From positions 4,278,001 to 4,342,000 of the forward strand of contig NZ_CP034463.1 in the NCBI RefSeq assembly GCF_003955715.1: a stretch of 64,000 nucleotides of DNA. Direction: 5' to 3'. Shown here one piece after another: positions 8,701-17,602 of the stretch. The notes beneath the pieces are model-generated. The model worked only from the letters and a program-made list of their open reading frames with translations. It had not been told where the DNA came from and made no database searches. The position numbers and the translations under genes were made by a program. This stretch comes from Streptomyces aquilus (GTDB lineage: Bacteria > Actinomycetota > Actinomycetes > Streptomycetales > Streptomycetaceae). Numbering within the stretch: position 1 is the stretch's first letter; each line of letters opens with the position of its first letter.

Positions 8701-10544
8701 TTCGCCAGCTGCATGGCTCGAAGGTGGATCAGTACACCCTGCAGCGGTGCAAGGTCCTCGAAGAGGTGACGCGCACTCCCAACGGCATGAAGCCCAGGAC
8801 GCTGAACAGCAGCCTGCAGGGATCCGTGATCCTCGTGCTCGAACCGGTGACACCGCTCGAAGCCCTGGTCGCCGTCGACCGGGAACTCCACTGGCGTATG
8901 GGAGAGTCCGGCTGCCGGCAGGTCCTCGAGGCGCAGCAGCGCCAGGAAGAGGACCAGAAGGTCAAGAACGCGCTGAAGGCCGTGCGCGAGGCCGACGACG
9001 TTGAGACGAAACTCCTGCTCCTGCTCGGTGCCGAAGCTCTGCGGGACCGCCTTCCGCCAGGCCTCATGGACAGCGAGCGGGCGGAGAATGGCGGAGCGGA
9101 ACCCGACGCCCACCGCATTGCGCGGATGGCGTTCAACGCACACGAGGACGGTGTTCTCCATATCCACGCCCGCGACCTGCAGAACCTCTACCCGAGTCAC
9201 GCTCCGTCGTCATTCACCGGCACCTCCGCCGCGGTGACCTTCGTCGCCGATCTTCGCTTCCCCGGTTCGTTCGCCGGATTCCGGACGCCGTCGCTGAGCC
9301 CGCAGATCGAGGTGGACGGGCCACGGCACTTCCCTCGGCTCCACGACTACCAGGAGCGGCTCGCTGCCAATGTCTTCACGATGTTGGACCGGATCGTCCC
9401 GCAGCGCGGCATGTTGTCCCTGCCGACCGGCGCAGGCAAGACCCGGGTCACAGCGGAGGCAGTGATCCGCTGGCTGAAGCAGGCGGGCGAACTCGAAGGG
9501 CCGATCCTGTGGATCGCTCAGACCGCCGAGCTGTGTGAGCAGGCGGTTCAGAGCTGGAAGTTCGTCTGGGGGAAGGTCGGCGCGGCATCTCCGCTTGTCA
9601 TCAACCGGCTTTGGGATTCACACGAGGCAGGTGAGGTCGCCGACCGTCCACAGCTCGTGGTGGCCACGGACGCCAAGCTCCAGCAGCCTGGCTGTCTCGA
9701 AGCCGATTCATACGCCTGGTTGAGGAAGGCCGCACTCGTCATCATCGATGAGGCGCACACGGCCATAACCCCGCGCTATACCAAGATCCTCACGCACCTG
9801 GGCCTCACGGCTTCTCGCACCGATCGTCACCTTCTGGGGCTAACGGCCACGCCGTTCCGCAACACCAACCAGGACGAGACTCGCCGTCTGATCAACCGCT
9901 TCGGCGGCCGGCGACTGGACGAAGGCATCTTCGAGAACGACGACGCGTACGCCGAACTGCAGGAACTCGGCGTGCTGGCCCAAGTCGAGCATCGCCTTCT
10001 CAAGGGCGGCACGATCACTCTCGATCGTGACGAGAAGCAGCACGCCGAGCAAATGAGCGTCCTGTCCCGTACGGCCGAGCAGCGGCTCGCCGACGACCAT
10101 GACCGAAACGCTCGCATTCTGGCCGAGATCTCGGAAATGCCGGACGACTGGCCGGTGCTGGTGTTCGCCACCTCTGTCGACCACGCCAAATACCTGGCGG
10201 CCAGGCTCCGCGACCGGAACATCACCGCCTCCGCCGTCGACTCCACCACATCGCCCGGCGATCGTCGCCGACGCATCGACGACTTCCGCGAGCGCCGCAC
10301 CCGGGTTCTGACCAACTACGGCGTCCTCACCCAGGGCTTCGATGCCCCGGCCACCCGGGCAGTCGTCGTCGCGCGCCCCGTCTACAGTCCGAACGTGTAC
10401 CAGCAGATGATCGGGCGTGGTCTGCGCGGACCGCTCAACGGCGGCAAGGAGACCTGCCTGATCCTCAACGTCCGGGACAACGTCCAGAACTTCGACACCG
10501 CCCTGGCCTTCACCCAGTTCGAGCACCTGTGGAGCAGCAAGTGA
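5781..10544 (+). CDS. GHKL ATPase / SF2 DEAH helicase fusion
   Basis: A 1587-residue cytoplasmic protein starting at GTG 5781, with GGAG upstream. An N-terminal sacsin-like GHKL ATPase shows ELVQNAADEI (about residues 50-60) and GRFGVGVKSV (about 110). A long middle region of some 1000 residues has no domain I can name. The C-terminal 400 residues are a superfamily 2 helicase: Walker A LPTGAGKT near residue 1214, DEAH near 1322, motif III LTATPF near 1354 and the motif VI region QQMIGRGLRG near 1540. Two separate ATP-using modules in one chain suggest a clamp-like sensor joined to a DNA translocase. It is the first gene of a rightward operon and overlaps the next gene by GTGA. I know no named defence protein with exactly this layout. 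Confidence 0.88.
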   Translation: MSLELNRVLETVIEQSSRVLQTYAVDPGLIPEHANGERRITQGGYGDRQLFELVQNAADEIAADPGGCVHVVLTDTHLYCANEGSPVTAEGAETILRMSMSRKRGGQIGRFGVGVKSVLVVTDAPQFFSSSGSFGFDREWAYAQIRSVPGVTARLGEEFEAPVLRMARPLDEATERAADAVLDELLSWATTVVRLPLLDGAADRLGQDMHGGPSTGGREEFPVGFQLFSPHVAKVILEDRRPRPVVRRTLVVERDGERHTVREERPGRHPSANGWRVFTLAHVPTAEARASAGELHDRVTLDISWAVHEYAKDGKTGLLTHQSGRGRFWSFFPTKYEMTLSGILNGAWKTNEDRQNLLDSSPFNQEMIRIAARLVVESLPDLAPREDPAAYLPLLPGRSRESETVSWADRYLTERIWDATAHRPSLPDQDGRLQVPRDLNIHPSLGKDNKSLVRWLTLWNSYPGRPTNWLHPSVEATDLRSGKVEHILKAAKRERASVREWLEALVADGTAEASATAVRIIADMIQSASPHADEARTARVVLTEEHGMVAPVVGKVFRRTDQDGLRESLVYVDGALSDDQSLASAFGALGIREADVRGRFVSVLEQGFASYGPQEWNRFWELFHQAGSGRLSHEVIRRVSDPLSTLCVRSSEGRFRPMRGCLLPGPVVTPESDPAVAVDTRFHSDDMTFFREVGLRDRPTGGHRPEGEPWFEHYREAAHKQYCAALPPDQASRPTLARIKVDGAAIGGPLHLLPELSDVARANFLKALPEDALIDNWTLQVGAQVGSRRPIASPVRWMLKRHGLVPTTQGLRPVADAVGPQLAAYSDVLPVAEISTEKARKLRLAASVEEVPDSFWAQLQDKLQHSKDDTFVGNTYVLLTRLEVAFAEDTLTRCRIGDEWDTRPDGEIAVASSQEEYRALRAERLPALLTASADDAALLVKQWGMLPYADVISRETRYEAAGESVPLKEAYPALRQLHGSKVDQYTLQRCKVLEEVTRTPNGMKPRTLNSSLQGSVILVLEPVTPLEALVAVDRELHWRMGESGCRQVLEAQQRQEEDQKVKNALKAVREADDVETKLLLLLGAEALRDRLPPGLMDSERAENGGAEPDAHRIARMAFNAHEDGVLHIHARDLQNLYPSHAPSSFTGTSAAVTFVADLRFPGSFAGFRTPSLSPQIEVDGPRHFPRLHDYQERLAANVFTMLDRIVPQRGMLSLPTGAGKTRVTAEAVIRWLKQAGELEGPILWIAQTAELCEQAVQSWKFVWGKVGAASPLVINRLWDSHEAGEVADRPQLVVATDAKLQQPGCLEADSYAWLRKAALVIIDEAHTAITPRYTKILTHLGLTASRTDRHLLGLTATPFRNTNQDETRRLINRFGGRRLDEGIFENDDAYAELQELGVLAQVEHRLLKGGTITLDRDEKQHAEQMSVLSRTAEQRLADDHDRNARILAEISEMPDDWPVLVFATSVDHAKYLAARLRDRNITASAVDSTTSPGDRRRRIDDFRERRTRVLTNYGVLTQGFDAPATRAVVVARPVYSPNVYQQMIGRGLRGPLNGGKETCLILNVRDNVQNFDTALAFTQFEHLWSSK

Positions 10545-12448
10545 CCGACGCCTACGGCGACAGCCCTCCGCTCACAGAGGAGCAGCGGGCTGTCGTCGAC
10601 CTTCCTTGGGACGCCCGTCTTCTGGTTACCGCGAGAGCCGGTTCCGGTAAGACGCACACGGTCGTACGGCGCCTCGACGCTCTGGTGGCCCACGAAGATC
10701 CCGAGGAGGCTCTGGAGGCCAGCGAGATCCTCGTCCTGAGCTTCTCCCGTGCCGCCGTCCGTGAGCTGCGGGACCGAATCGCCAGACACGGGGACCGCGC
10801 TCGCAGGGTGCGGGTCCAGACCTTCGACTCATGGGCGTACCAGCTGCTCGTGTCGGCCTACCCAAACGGGGAGTGGACCGCCCGAAGCTTCGATGAGCGC
10901 ATCCGCGCAGCCTCGGACGCGATCATGAAGGGGGCGGTGGAAGCGAGTGAGGTCGGCGCCCCCTCGCATGTGGTGATCGACGAGGCCCAGGATCTGGTGG
11001 GCGACCGTCGAGACCTGGTGGAGACCCTGCTCGATCGCTTCCAGCGGTCGTGCGGCTTCACCGTGGTCGGCGACTCTGCCCAAGGCATCTACAGCTTCCA
11101 GATCAAGGACCCGGCGGAACGAGCCGGGGAGACGGACAGGTTCTTCGCCTGGCTGCGGACGTCCTACGACGACCTCGTCGAACTCGAACTGACCGAGAAC
11201 TTCCGGGCAAAGAGCACCGAGACCCGCACTGCTCTCACCCTTGGCGCCCGCCTCCAGAACCTGGCCGCCTCCACCGACGGCCAGGAAGCCGCAGCCGCAG
11301 CCCTGCACACCGAGTTGCGCAATCGGCTGCTCGAACTGCCGGGCCTCGGAGACCTGGCCAACGAGTTCATGCTCAACGCATTGAAGACGTACCCCGGCAC
11401 CTGCGCGATTCTGACCCGAGACAACCGCCAGGCGCTGGCCGTCTCCGAACTCCTCCACGAGCACGGGGTGGAGCACGTCCTGAAGCGTTCGCTGCAGGAC
11501 CGACCCGTGCCGTACTGGGTCGCCGAACTGCTACGCCGCGCCGAGTCGTCGACGCTGACGGAGCCCCGGTTTCTGGAGCTGCTCGAGGGGATTCCGCTAG
11601 TTGCGGACGTGGAACCCGAGCGGTGCTGGCGGTCGTTGCGTGCCGCCACCCGCCGCACTGGCCGGGGTCTCGTCGATGTGCCCACCGTCAGGCGTTTGGT
11701 CGCCGAGGGACGGTTTCCGGACGACTTGGCCGACCCCGAGACGGCACGGTTGCTCGTCTCGACGGTGCATCGGGCCAAGGGCCTGGAGTACGACCGGGTA
11801 CTGCTGCCGTCGCCATTGTCCGTCGCCGAGCTGCGCAAGGCTCACGACGACCTCGACGTGCCGGCCGAGGCCCGAGCTCTCTATGTCGCTATGACGCGGG
11901 CCCGCGAGGACATGTACCACGTGACCGGCCCCGACACCTCCCGCATTCGGCGCCACCGTCCCACCGGCCGCTGGTACCTGGGCGGTTGGCAGAAGCACGA
12001 GCGCTACGGCATCCAGGTCGTGCCGGGAGACGTCCATCGCGAACAGCCTCCTGGCACGGACAACGGGGACGGCTCCGCCGAAACGACACAGGCCTACCTG
12101 CTGGAACAGGTTCACCCAGGGGACGCGGTGACGCTTCGGAGACGCCACGCGCTCCCGATGGGCCCCGATCAGTGTCCGCCGTACGACCTCGTTCACCGCG
12201 ACCGTGTCATCGGCGAGGTCTCCGAGCACTTCCGACGGGACCTGTACGCCGTGGAAACGATCTCGCGCTCATGGGACGTCACATGGCCCGTGGAGATCGT
12301 CGGTCTACGGGTGGACACCCTAGAAACAGTCGCGGGCAGCACAGCGTCGGGCATCAACGCCGGGCTCGGCAACAGCGGGGTGTGGATCGCCCCTCGGATC
12401 ACCGGCATCGGAAGGCATCGACGCGGCGAACGCGCCGGGGAGGAGTAG
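10541..12448 (+). CDS. UvrD/PcrA-like superfamily 1 helicase
   Basis: About 635 residues from GTG 10541, which overlaps the previous stop as GTGA and has GGAG 6 nt upstream; an ATG at 10529 is also in frame. Walker A ARAGSGKT lies near residue 35, DEAQDL near 147, the motif III/IV region GDSAQGIYSFQ near 176, the motif V region VHRAKGLEYDR near 408 and VAMTRARED near 449. The protein is shorter than UvrD (about 720) and lacks an obvious nuclease domain. It probably unwinds or translocates on DNA with the neighbouring helicases. UvrD-like helicases also serve in Gabija and other defence loci, but this one sits with a GHKL-helicase and DrmA. Confidence 0.88.
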   Translation: MTDAYGDSPPLTEEQRAVVDLPWDARLLVTARAGSGKTHTVVRRLDALVAHEDPEEALEASEILVLSFSRAAVRELRDRIARHGDRARRVRVQTFDSWAYQLLVSAYPNGEWTARSFDERIRAASDAIMKGAVEASEVGAPSHVVIDEAQDLVGDRRDLVETLLDRFQRSCGFTVVGDSAQGIYSFQIKDPAERAGETDRFFAWLRTSYDDLVELELTENFRAKSTETRTALTLGARLQNLAASTDGQEAAAAALHTELRNRLLELPGLGDLANEFMLNALKTYPGTCAILTRDNRQALAVSELLHEHGVEHVLKRSLQDRPVPYWVAELLRRAESSTLTEPRFLELLEGIPLVADVEPERCWRSLRAATRRTGRGLVDVPTVRRLVAEGRFPDDLADPETARLLVSTVHRAKGLEYDRVLLPSPLSVAELRKAHDDLDVPAEARALYVAMTRAREDMYHVTGPDTSRIRRHRPTGRWYLGGWQKHERYGIQVVPGDVHREQPPGTDNGDGSAETTQAYLLEQVHPGDAVTLRRRHALPMGPDQCPPYDLVHRDRVIGEVSEHFRRDLYAVETISRSWDVTWPVEIVGLRVDTLETVAGSTASGINAGLGNSGVWIAPRITGIGRHRRGERAGEE

Positions 12449-12450
12449 GC

Positions 12451-15400
12451 ATGACGCACGGGACCAGCCTGCACGCCGAGCACTACCGAGTGCGAGAGGA
12501 ACTGGTGGCGCGGCTACGCCGTGAGCTGCTCGGTCCGGACGTCGATGCAGGTGACGAGCCGGCCGAGGTCCTAACTCAGGACGCTCCGATCACCCGCTAC
12601 CCGATCGGTGTTCTGTTTCCGCGGGCCGCCGATAGAGACGCTCGTCGACGGCAGGAGGAGGACTCCGCCGAGCAGGAGGGCTTGGACGAGGCACCCTTCG
12701 TCAGCAATGACAGTTCCGAGGAGACCGGCGCCGACTTCGAACCGCCGGTTTCCGGTGGCCGTCGCCCTTCGGCCATGGGCCTCACCTTCGCCGTCGCCCC
12801 CGGGATCAGCCGCGAGATCGTGATCTCCGCGCGAGCCGCGGTCTACATCCCCGTGGACCCCGAGGGCCGGACGGTGGCTGCACGGCGGGCGGACGCCAGG
12901 ACCACGGTCGATCAGCGGGAGCACTGGAGGCGCAAGGAGCTGGAGCTGCCGGACACGCCGGTCGACGTCACGGAGCCTGGGGTTCGGAAGAAGGATCTTG
13001 TCACCAATGAGGTGAAGCTCCACGTCCTAGTCCGACCGGCGGACCCGTCCACCGACACGGTCACCGTCACGGTGACACTGATCAACGCGCAGACCGTGGG
13101 TGAGCGAGAGCTCCAGGACGCTTTCTCCTTGTTCCAGCCCGGTCTCCGGGTCCGGGCGTCCAACGGCGCGTCCGCGTTCGTCGAACGCACCCCCCACGTG
13201 TCCTCCGAAGACACCGAGTTGGCCGCGAGCCGCCTGCTGTACCGCCACGCCCCGACCTTCGCGGTGGGGCACGGCTGCTCCGCCCACTGGGACTGGACTC
13301 CTCCGTCGGTCGGTTTGACCGACATACAGCCGGCCGGTATCAGCGAGATCCGCTCCGAGTTCCTGCCCACCCACGAGGTGCTGCTGACCGACTCCAACCC
13401 GGAGATCGACAGCTCGGCGCTGGGCATGCTCGGTCTCGCCGAGAATCCCGACGACGAGGTGCTCGCCGCGCTGAGCGGGCTGGCTCTTGGTTACGAACAG
13501 TGGATCGAAGCCAAAGCCTCGGAGGCCGCAGCTCTCACGGGGACACCCTACGAAGACGCTGCACACGCACAGCTCGACGTCTGCCGTGAGGCCCTCGGCC
13601 GCATGCGTGAGGGCATCCGGATCCTGACGGACAAGCCGGATGTCATGGATGCCTTCCGGCTAGCCAATCAGGCGATGGCCGAGCAACGTGCCCGTAGCGC
13701 CTGGGTGAAAGACGGGCGTCAGGGCACGCCCGACCTCTCGGAACAGCGCTGGCGACCGTTCCAGATCGCGTTCATGCTGCTGTGCCTCTGTGGCATCGAC
13801 GACCCGAAGCACCCGGACCGCAAGATCTCCGACCTGTTGTGGTTCCCCACCGGCGGCGGGAAGACCGAGGCCTACCTCGGCCTGATCGCCTTCACCACGT
13901 TCCTGCGTCGGCTTCGCCGCGGGGCCGACGGCGGCGGCGTCACCGTGCTCATGCGGTACACGCTGCGCCTACTCACTCTCCAGCAGTTCGAGCGCGCCAC
14001 GATCCTCATATGCGCGATGGAGTCGATGCGCCGGGCGGACCCCCACCGCCTGGGCCACGAGGGCATCTCCATCGGGATGTGGGTCGGTAAGTCGGCCACA
14101 CCCAACGACCTGAAGACGGCCTCGGAGAAGCTGCTGAAGCTGCGCGGCGGGCAGAGCCTGCAAACGGAGAACCCCGTGCAGCTCCACGCCTGCCCTTGGT
14201 GCGGAACCGCACTGGACGCACACAACTACGCCGTGGACGAATACAACGTCCGCATGGACGTCCGCTGCCCTGGCACCGACTGCGACTTCGCTTCCGGTTT
14301 GCCCGTGCACCTCGTGGACCAGACGGTCTACAGGGCCCGCCCGACCCTCGTCATCGCCACCGTCGACAAGTTCGCCTCCATGCCATGGCGCAAGCAGACA
14401 GCCGCGCTCTTCAATCGTGACCGTATCGGCGACGGGACCACGCCTCCGGAGCTGATCGTCCAGGACGAACTCCATCTGATCTCGGGCCCGTTGGGCACGC
14501 TGACCGGCCTGTACGAGACGGCCGTCGATGCCCTTTCCGACCGGCCGAAGGTAATCGCTTCCACGGCAACCATCCGCCGCGCGTCCGATCAGGGACGCAG
14601 CCTCTTCGACCGAGACGTACGCCAGTTCCCGCCGGCCGGTCTGGACGCGCGGGATTCCTGGTTCGCCGTGGAGACCGACCGCAGGGTCAAGGCCAGTCGC
14701 CGTTACGTGGGCCTACTCGCCCCCGGCACGAGCCAGTCCACCCTCCTCATCCGCACATACTCGGCCCTGTTGCACCAGGCCATGTGCGCGGAGACCAGTG
14801 AGAAGGTCAGGGACGCGTACTGGACACTGGTCGGCTACTTCAACAGCCTCCGCCTGCTGTCGGCCGCCGAACTCCAGGTGAACGACGACGTCGAGGACTA
14901 CCTGCGGCTGCTCGCCGAACGGGACGGCACCGACGTACGTGTCTCCAACCGCTACTCGGAACTCACGAGCCGGGTGGACGCCAGTCTGATCCCTGCCCGG
15001 CTCAAGGAGATCGAGAAGCGGTACCCGGACCCCGACGTCCGTGACGTCCTCCTGGCCACGAACATGATCGCGGTCGGCGTCGACGTAGACCGTCTCGGCC
15101 TGATGGCGGTGATGGGCCAGCCCCAGACCACGGCCGAGTACATCCAGGCAACCAGCCGCGTCGGCCGTGCTCATCCGGGCTTGGTCGCCGTTATGCTCAA
15201 CTCCACCCGTGCCCGGGACCGTTCGCACTACGAGAGCTTCCTGCATTTCCATTCCGCGCTCTACCGCGAGGTCGAGTCGACGTCCGTGACACCGTTCTCC
15301 GCCCGCTCGCGCGATCGCGGTCTGCACGCCGTGGTCGTTGCACTGGCACGCATCCTCATCCCCGAGGCCCGAGAGAACGACGCCGCCGGTCGGATCGACA

Positions 15401-15696
15401 CATACATGGATCGCCTGAACGCCGAGGTCAAGCCGCTACTGACGGACCGCGTCGCCCAGGTCTCCAGCGAGGAGCTGCAGGACACCTCCGACGCCTTCGA
15501 CGAGTTCGTCGACTGGTGGGCGGACATGGCGAGAGGCCACGGCGGACTGCTCTACGAGCCCGTTCCTGGCAACCACACCCCCGCCCTGCTCAAGCCGTAC
15601 AACGACGAGTCCGAGGGCAACGCCGCCTGGTCCACCTTGTGGAGCCTGCGCGACGTCGACGCCGAGTCCGCTCTCTTTCTGGAGGCTTCCCGATGA
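12451..15696 (+). CDS. drmA: DrmA-like helicase (DISARM family)
   Basis: A 1081-residue protein from ATG 12451 with GGAGGAG just upstream. The first 420 residues have no motif I can name. A helicase core follows: Walker A WFPTGGGKTEAYLG (Lys 471), a Cys4 zinc-ribbon-like insert (CPWCG with a later Cys pair, about residues 578-610), motif II QDELHLISG (671-679), STATI, and motif VI SRVGRAHPG near 900. A DELH motif II with LISGPLGTLTG is typical of DrmA, the large DISARM helicase that loads on incoming phage DNA with DrmB. Its last 4 bases (ATGA) are the start of the DrmB-like gene, as in DISARM operons. Family assignment is from remembered motifs, not a search. Confidence 0.85.
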   Translation: MTHGTSLHAEHYRVREELVARLRRELLGPDVDAGDEPAEVLTQDAPITRYPIGVLFPRAADRDARRRQEEDSAEQEGLDEAPFVSNDSSEETGADFEPPVSGGRRPSAMGLTFAVAPGISREIVISARAAVYIPVDPEGRTVAARRADARTTVDQREHWRRKELELPDTPVDVTEPGVRKKDLVTNEVKLHVLVRPADPSTDTVTVTVTLINAQTVGERELQDAFSLFQPGLRVRASNGASAFVERTPHVSSEDTELAASRLLYRHAPTFAVGHGCSAHWDWTPPSVGLTDIQPAGISEIRSEFLPTHEVLLTDSNPEIDSSALGMLGLAENPDDEVLAALSGLALGYEQWIEAKASEAAALTGTPYEDAAHAQLDVCREALGRMREGIRILTDKPDVMDAFRLANQAMAEQRARSAWVKDGRQGTPDLSEQRWRPFQIAFMLLCLCGIDDPKHPDRKISDLLWFPTGGGKTEAYLGLIAFTTFLRRLRRGADGGGVTVLMRYTLRLLTLQQFERATILICAMESMRRADPHRLGHEGISIGMWVGKSATPNDLKTASEKLLKLRGGQSLQTENPVQLHACPWCGTALDAHNYAVDEYNVRMDVRCPGTDCDFASGLPVHLVDQTVYRARPTLVIATVDKFASMPWRKQTAALFNRDRIGDGTTPPELIVQDELHLISGPLGTLTGLYETAVDALSDRPKVIASTATIRRASDQGRSLFDRDVRQFPPAGLDARDSWFAVETDRRVKASRRYVGLLAPGTSQSTLLIRTYSALLHQAMCAETSEKVRDAYWTLVGYFNSLRLLSAAELQVNDDVEDYLRLLAERDGTDVRVSNRYSELTSRVDASLIPARLKEIEKRYPDPDVRDVLLATNMIAVGVDVDRLGLMAVMGQPQTTAEYIQATSRVGRAHPGLVAVMLNSTRARDRSHYESFLHFHSALYREVESTSVTPFSARSRDRGLHAVVVALARILIPEARENDAAGRIDTYMDRLNAEVKPLLTDRVAQVSSEELQDTSDAFDEFVDWWADMARGHGGLLYEPVPGNHTPALLKPYNDESEGNAAWSTLWSLRDVDAESALFLEASR

Positions 15697-17552
15697 CCCC
15701 GCCCCGCGAGCGTCGCCGTCGTGGCATCGACGGCGTTTCGGCTGCGCCCCGTCTCGCCCTACCCCGCCGTGGATCTGTCCGCCGCTCCCAGATGATCACC
15801 ACTTACGGAGTCGGATCGCTGATCGCCGTCGACAACGAGTCGTTCATCGTGTCCGGCATCGACGACGCCTACCGAACCTGGCCTCTCGACGAGGCACCCA
15901 TCATCTATGAGCACCGTCTCGCCCGGGTCCTCGGCGTGCGTCACTTCCGGCTTCCTCCGGCCTCCGAGGATACGAGCAAGGACGGAGTGCGCGTGCGGAG
16001 GTTCCCGCTGTGGCACTCGTGTCCGAGGTGTCAGTCCCTCCAGCCCGTGCGCCTCTTCAACCCGCCCCCGGGCAAGAACGTCTGCACGGACTGCGACGAT
16101 GAGCCGCTTGTGCCGTCCCGGTTCGTCATGGCCTGCGAGGACGGGCATCTCGACGACTTCCCGTACTGGAAGTGGCTGCACCGCAAGAATCGCGAGGAAG
16201 GTGCCACCGGACACTGCGGCGGGGAGATGCGCATGCGGTTCTCCGGTCAGAGTGCCTCCTTGCGCTCGATACTCATCTCGTGCACCTGCGGCGTATCCGA
16301 GGTGTCCATGGAAGGTGCCTTCCGCCGTTCGGCCCTGACCGACCTCGGGGTGCGCTGCGAAGGCAAGCAACCCTGGCTCAAGGACGCGGCCCCCGAGCCC
16401 TGCTCGGAGGCGCCTCGGACGCTCCAGCGCGGTTCGTCGTCGGTCTGGCAGCCAGTGCTGAAGTCTGCGTTGTCCATCCCGCCATGGAGCGACGGCCTGG
16501 TCGACAGGTTGGCGGGCCACTGGGAGCGTCTGCGTGCGCTCTCGTCCCGCGAGAAGATCGAGATCTACCTCATGGGAGCGTTCCAGGACGACGACTCGCT
16601 CTCGGCCGACGCTGTCATGGCACTGCTGGAGGCCGAACAGGCGGAGGACCCGGTCGAGGAAGGCGCGGCGAACGCTAACACGGCATACCGATACAGCGTC
16701 CTGCGCCGCCAGGAGTACGAGCGGCTGTGCGCAGGCAACAATCGGCGGGACAAAGGGCGCGACGAACAATTCGTGTGCGAACCGCCGGTCACGGACCCGG
16801 CAGTCCTCACGCCGTTCGGGGTGGAGAGACCCATGCTGGTCAAACGGTTGCGCGAGGTGCGGGCGCTCAAGGCATTCACCCGCATCGCGGACCCGGAGTC
16901 CAGTTCTGAGGGCCACGAGGCAGCTCTGTCTCTGACTCCGACAGACTGGCTCCCAGCGATGGAGGTGCACGGCGAAGGCGTCTTCGTACGCCTCGATGAG
17001 AACCGACTGGACGACTGGGCGCGACAGATCTGTGTGGCCGCACGTGTGGAGCGCATGCGCACCAACCACGATCGCCTGTTGAGGGAGCGTGCCACCGACC
17101 CCGCGGACGTGCCTCCTTCGCCGGCGACGCCTCGCATGGTCTTGTTGCACACCCTGGCCCATGTCCTGATCAATGAATGGAGTCTGGAGGCCGGTTACCC
17201 TGCCGCAGCACTTCGCGAGCGGCTTTACACGGATTCCGGCATGGCCGGACTGCTCGTCTACACGGCGACCAGTGACTCCGCCGGCAGTCTTGGCGGTGTG
17301 GTGGCCCAGGGTGAGCCCGAGCGCCTCGCCCAGGCACTCCGCTCGGCGCTGCAGCGCGCCACCTGGTGCTCGGCGGACCCGCTGTGTGTCGAGGCACGGT
17401 CCGCGGGTGCGAACCTGGCCGCGTGCCACGCCTGCGCAATGCTCCCGGAGACAAGCTGCGAGCACAACAACATCCTCCTGGACCGCGCGCTGCTCGTCGG
17501 CACGCCTGAAGATCCTCATCTGGGCTTCTTCATGGACGTATTGGAGCGATAG
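15693..17552 (+). CDS. drmB: DrmB-like DUF1998 protein
   Basis: 619 residues, starting in an ATGA overlap with the DrmA-like gene. Near residue 110 a zinc-ribbon-like segment reads CPRCQSLQPVRLF, then CTDCD, then FVMACEDGHLDDFPY. The C-terminal third is DUF1998: HTLAHVLINEWSLEAGYP near 495, GGVVAQGEPERL near 535, then the Cys cluster C-x-x-C-A-M with PETSCEHNN and LDRALL at the end. DrmB works with DrmA in a complex that binds DNA ends and blocks phage DNA. It is the last gene of the operon. No drmC (phospholipase-D nuclease) follows; the next gene is on the other strand. Confidence 0.85.
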   Translation: MTPPRERRRRGIDGVSAAPRLALPRRGSVRRSQMITTYGVGSLIAVDNESFIVSGIDDAYRTWPLDEAPIIYEHRLARVLGVRHFRLPPASEDTSKDGVRVRRFPLWHSCPRCQSLQPVRLFNPPPGKNVCTDCDDEPLVPSRFVMACEDGHLDDFPYWKWLHRKNREEGATGHCGGEMRMRFSGQSASLRSILISCTCGVSEVSMEGAFRRSALTDLGVRCEGKQPWLKDAAPEPCSEAPRTLQRGSSSVWQPVLKSALSIPPWSDGLVDRLAGHWERLRALSSREKIEIYLMGAFQDDDSLSADAVMALLEAEQAEDPVEEGAANANTAYRYSVLRRQEYERLCAGNNRRDKGRDEQFVCEPPVTDPAVLTPFGVERPMLVKRLREVRALKAFTRIADPESSSEGHEAALSLTPTDWLPAMEVHGEGVFVRLDENRLDDWARQICVAARVERMRTNHDRLLRERATDPADVPPSPATPRMVLLHTLAHVLINEWSLEAGYPAAALRERLYTDSGMAGLLVYTATSDSAGSLGGVVAQGEPERLAQALRSALQRATWCSADPLCVEARSAGANLAACHACAMLPETSCEHNNILLDRALLVGTPEDPHLGFFMDVLER

Positions 17553-17602
17553 AAGCCCTTCGCCGAGGTCGGGGAGTGAAAGCGGTGGACAAGGCCCCGC
17601 TT

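Noticed and set aside
11050..12450. In-frame extension of the DrmA-like gene upstream of ATG 12451
   Set aside because: The extension overlaps the UvrD-like gene in another frame and ATG 12451 has a strong GGAGGAG site.
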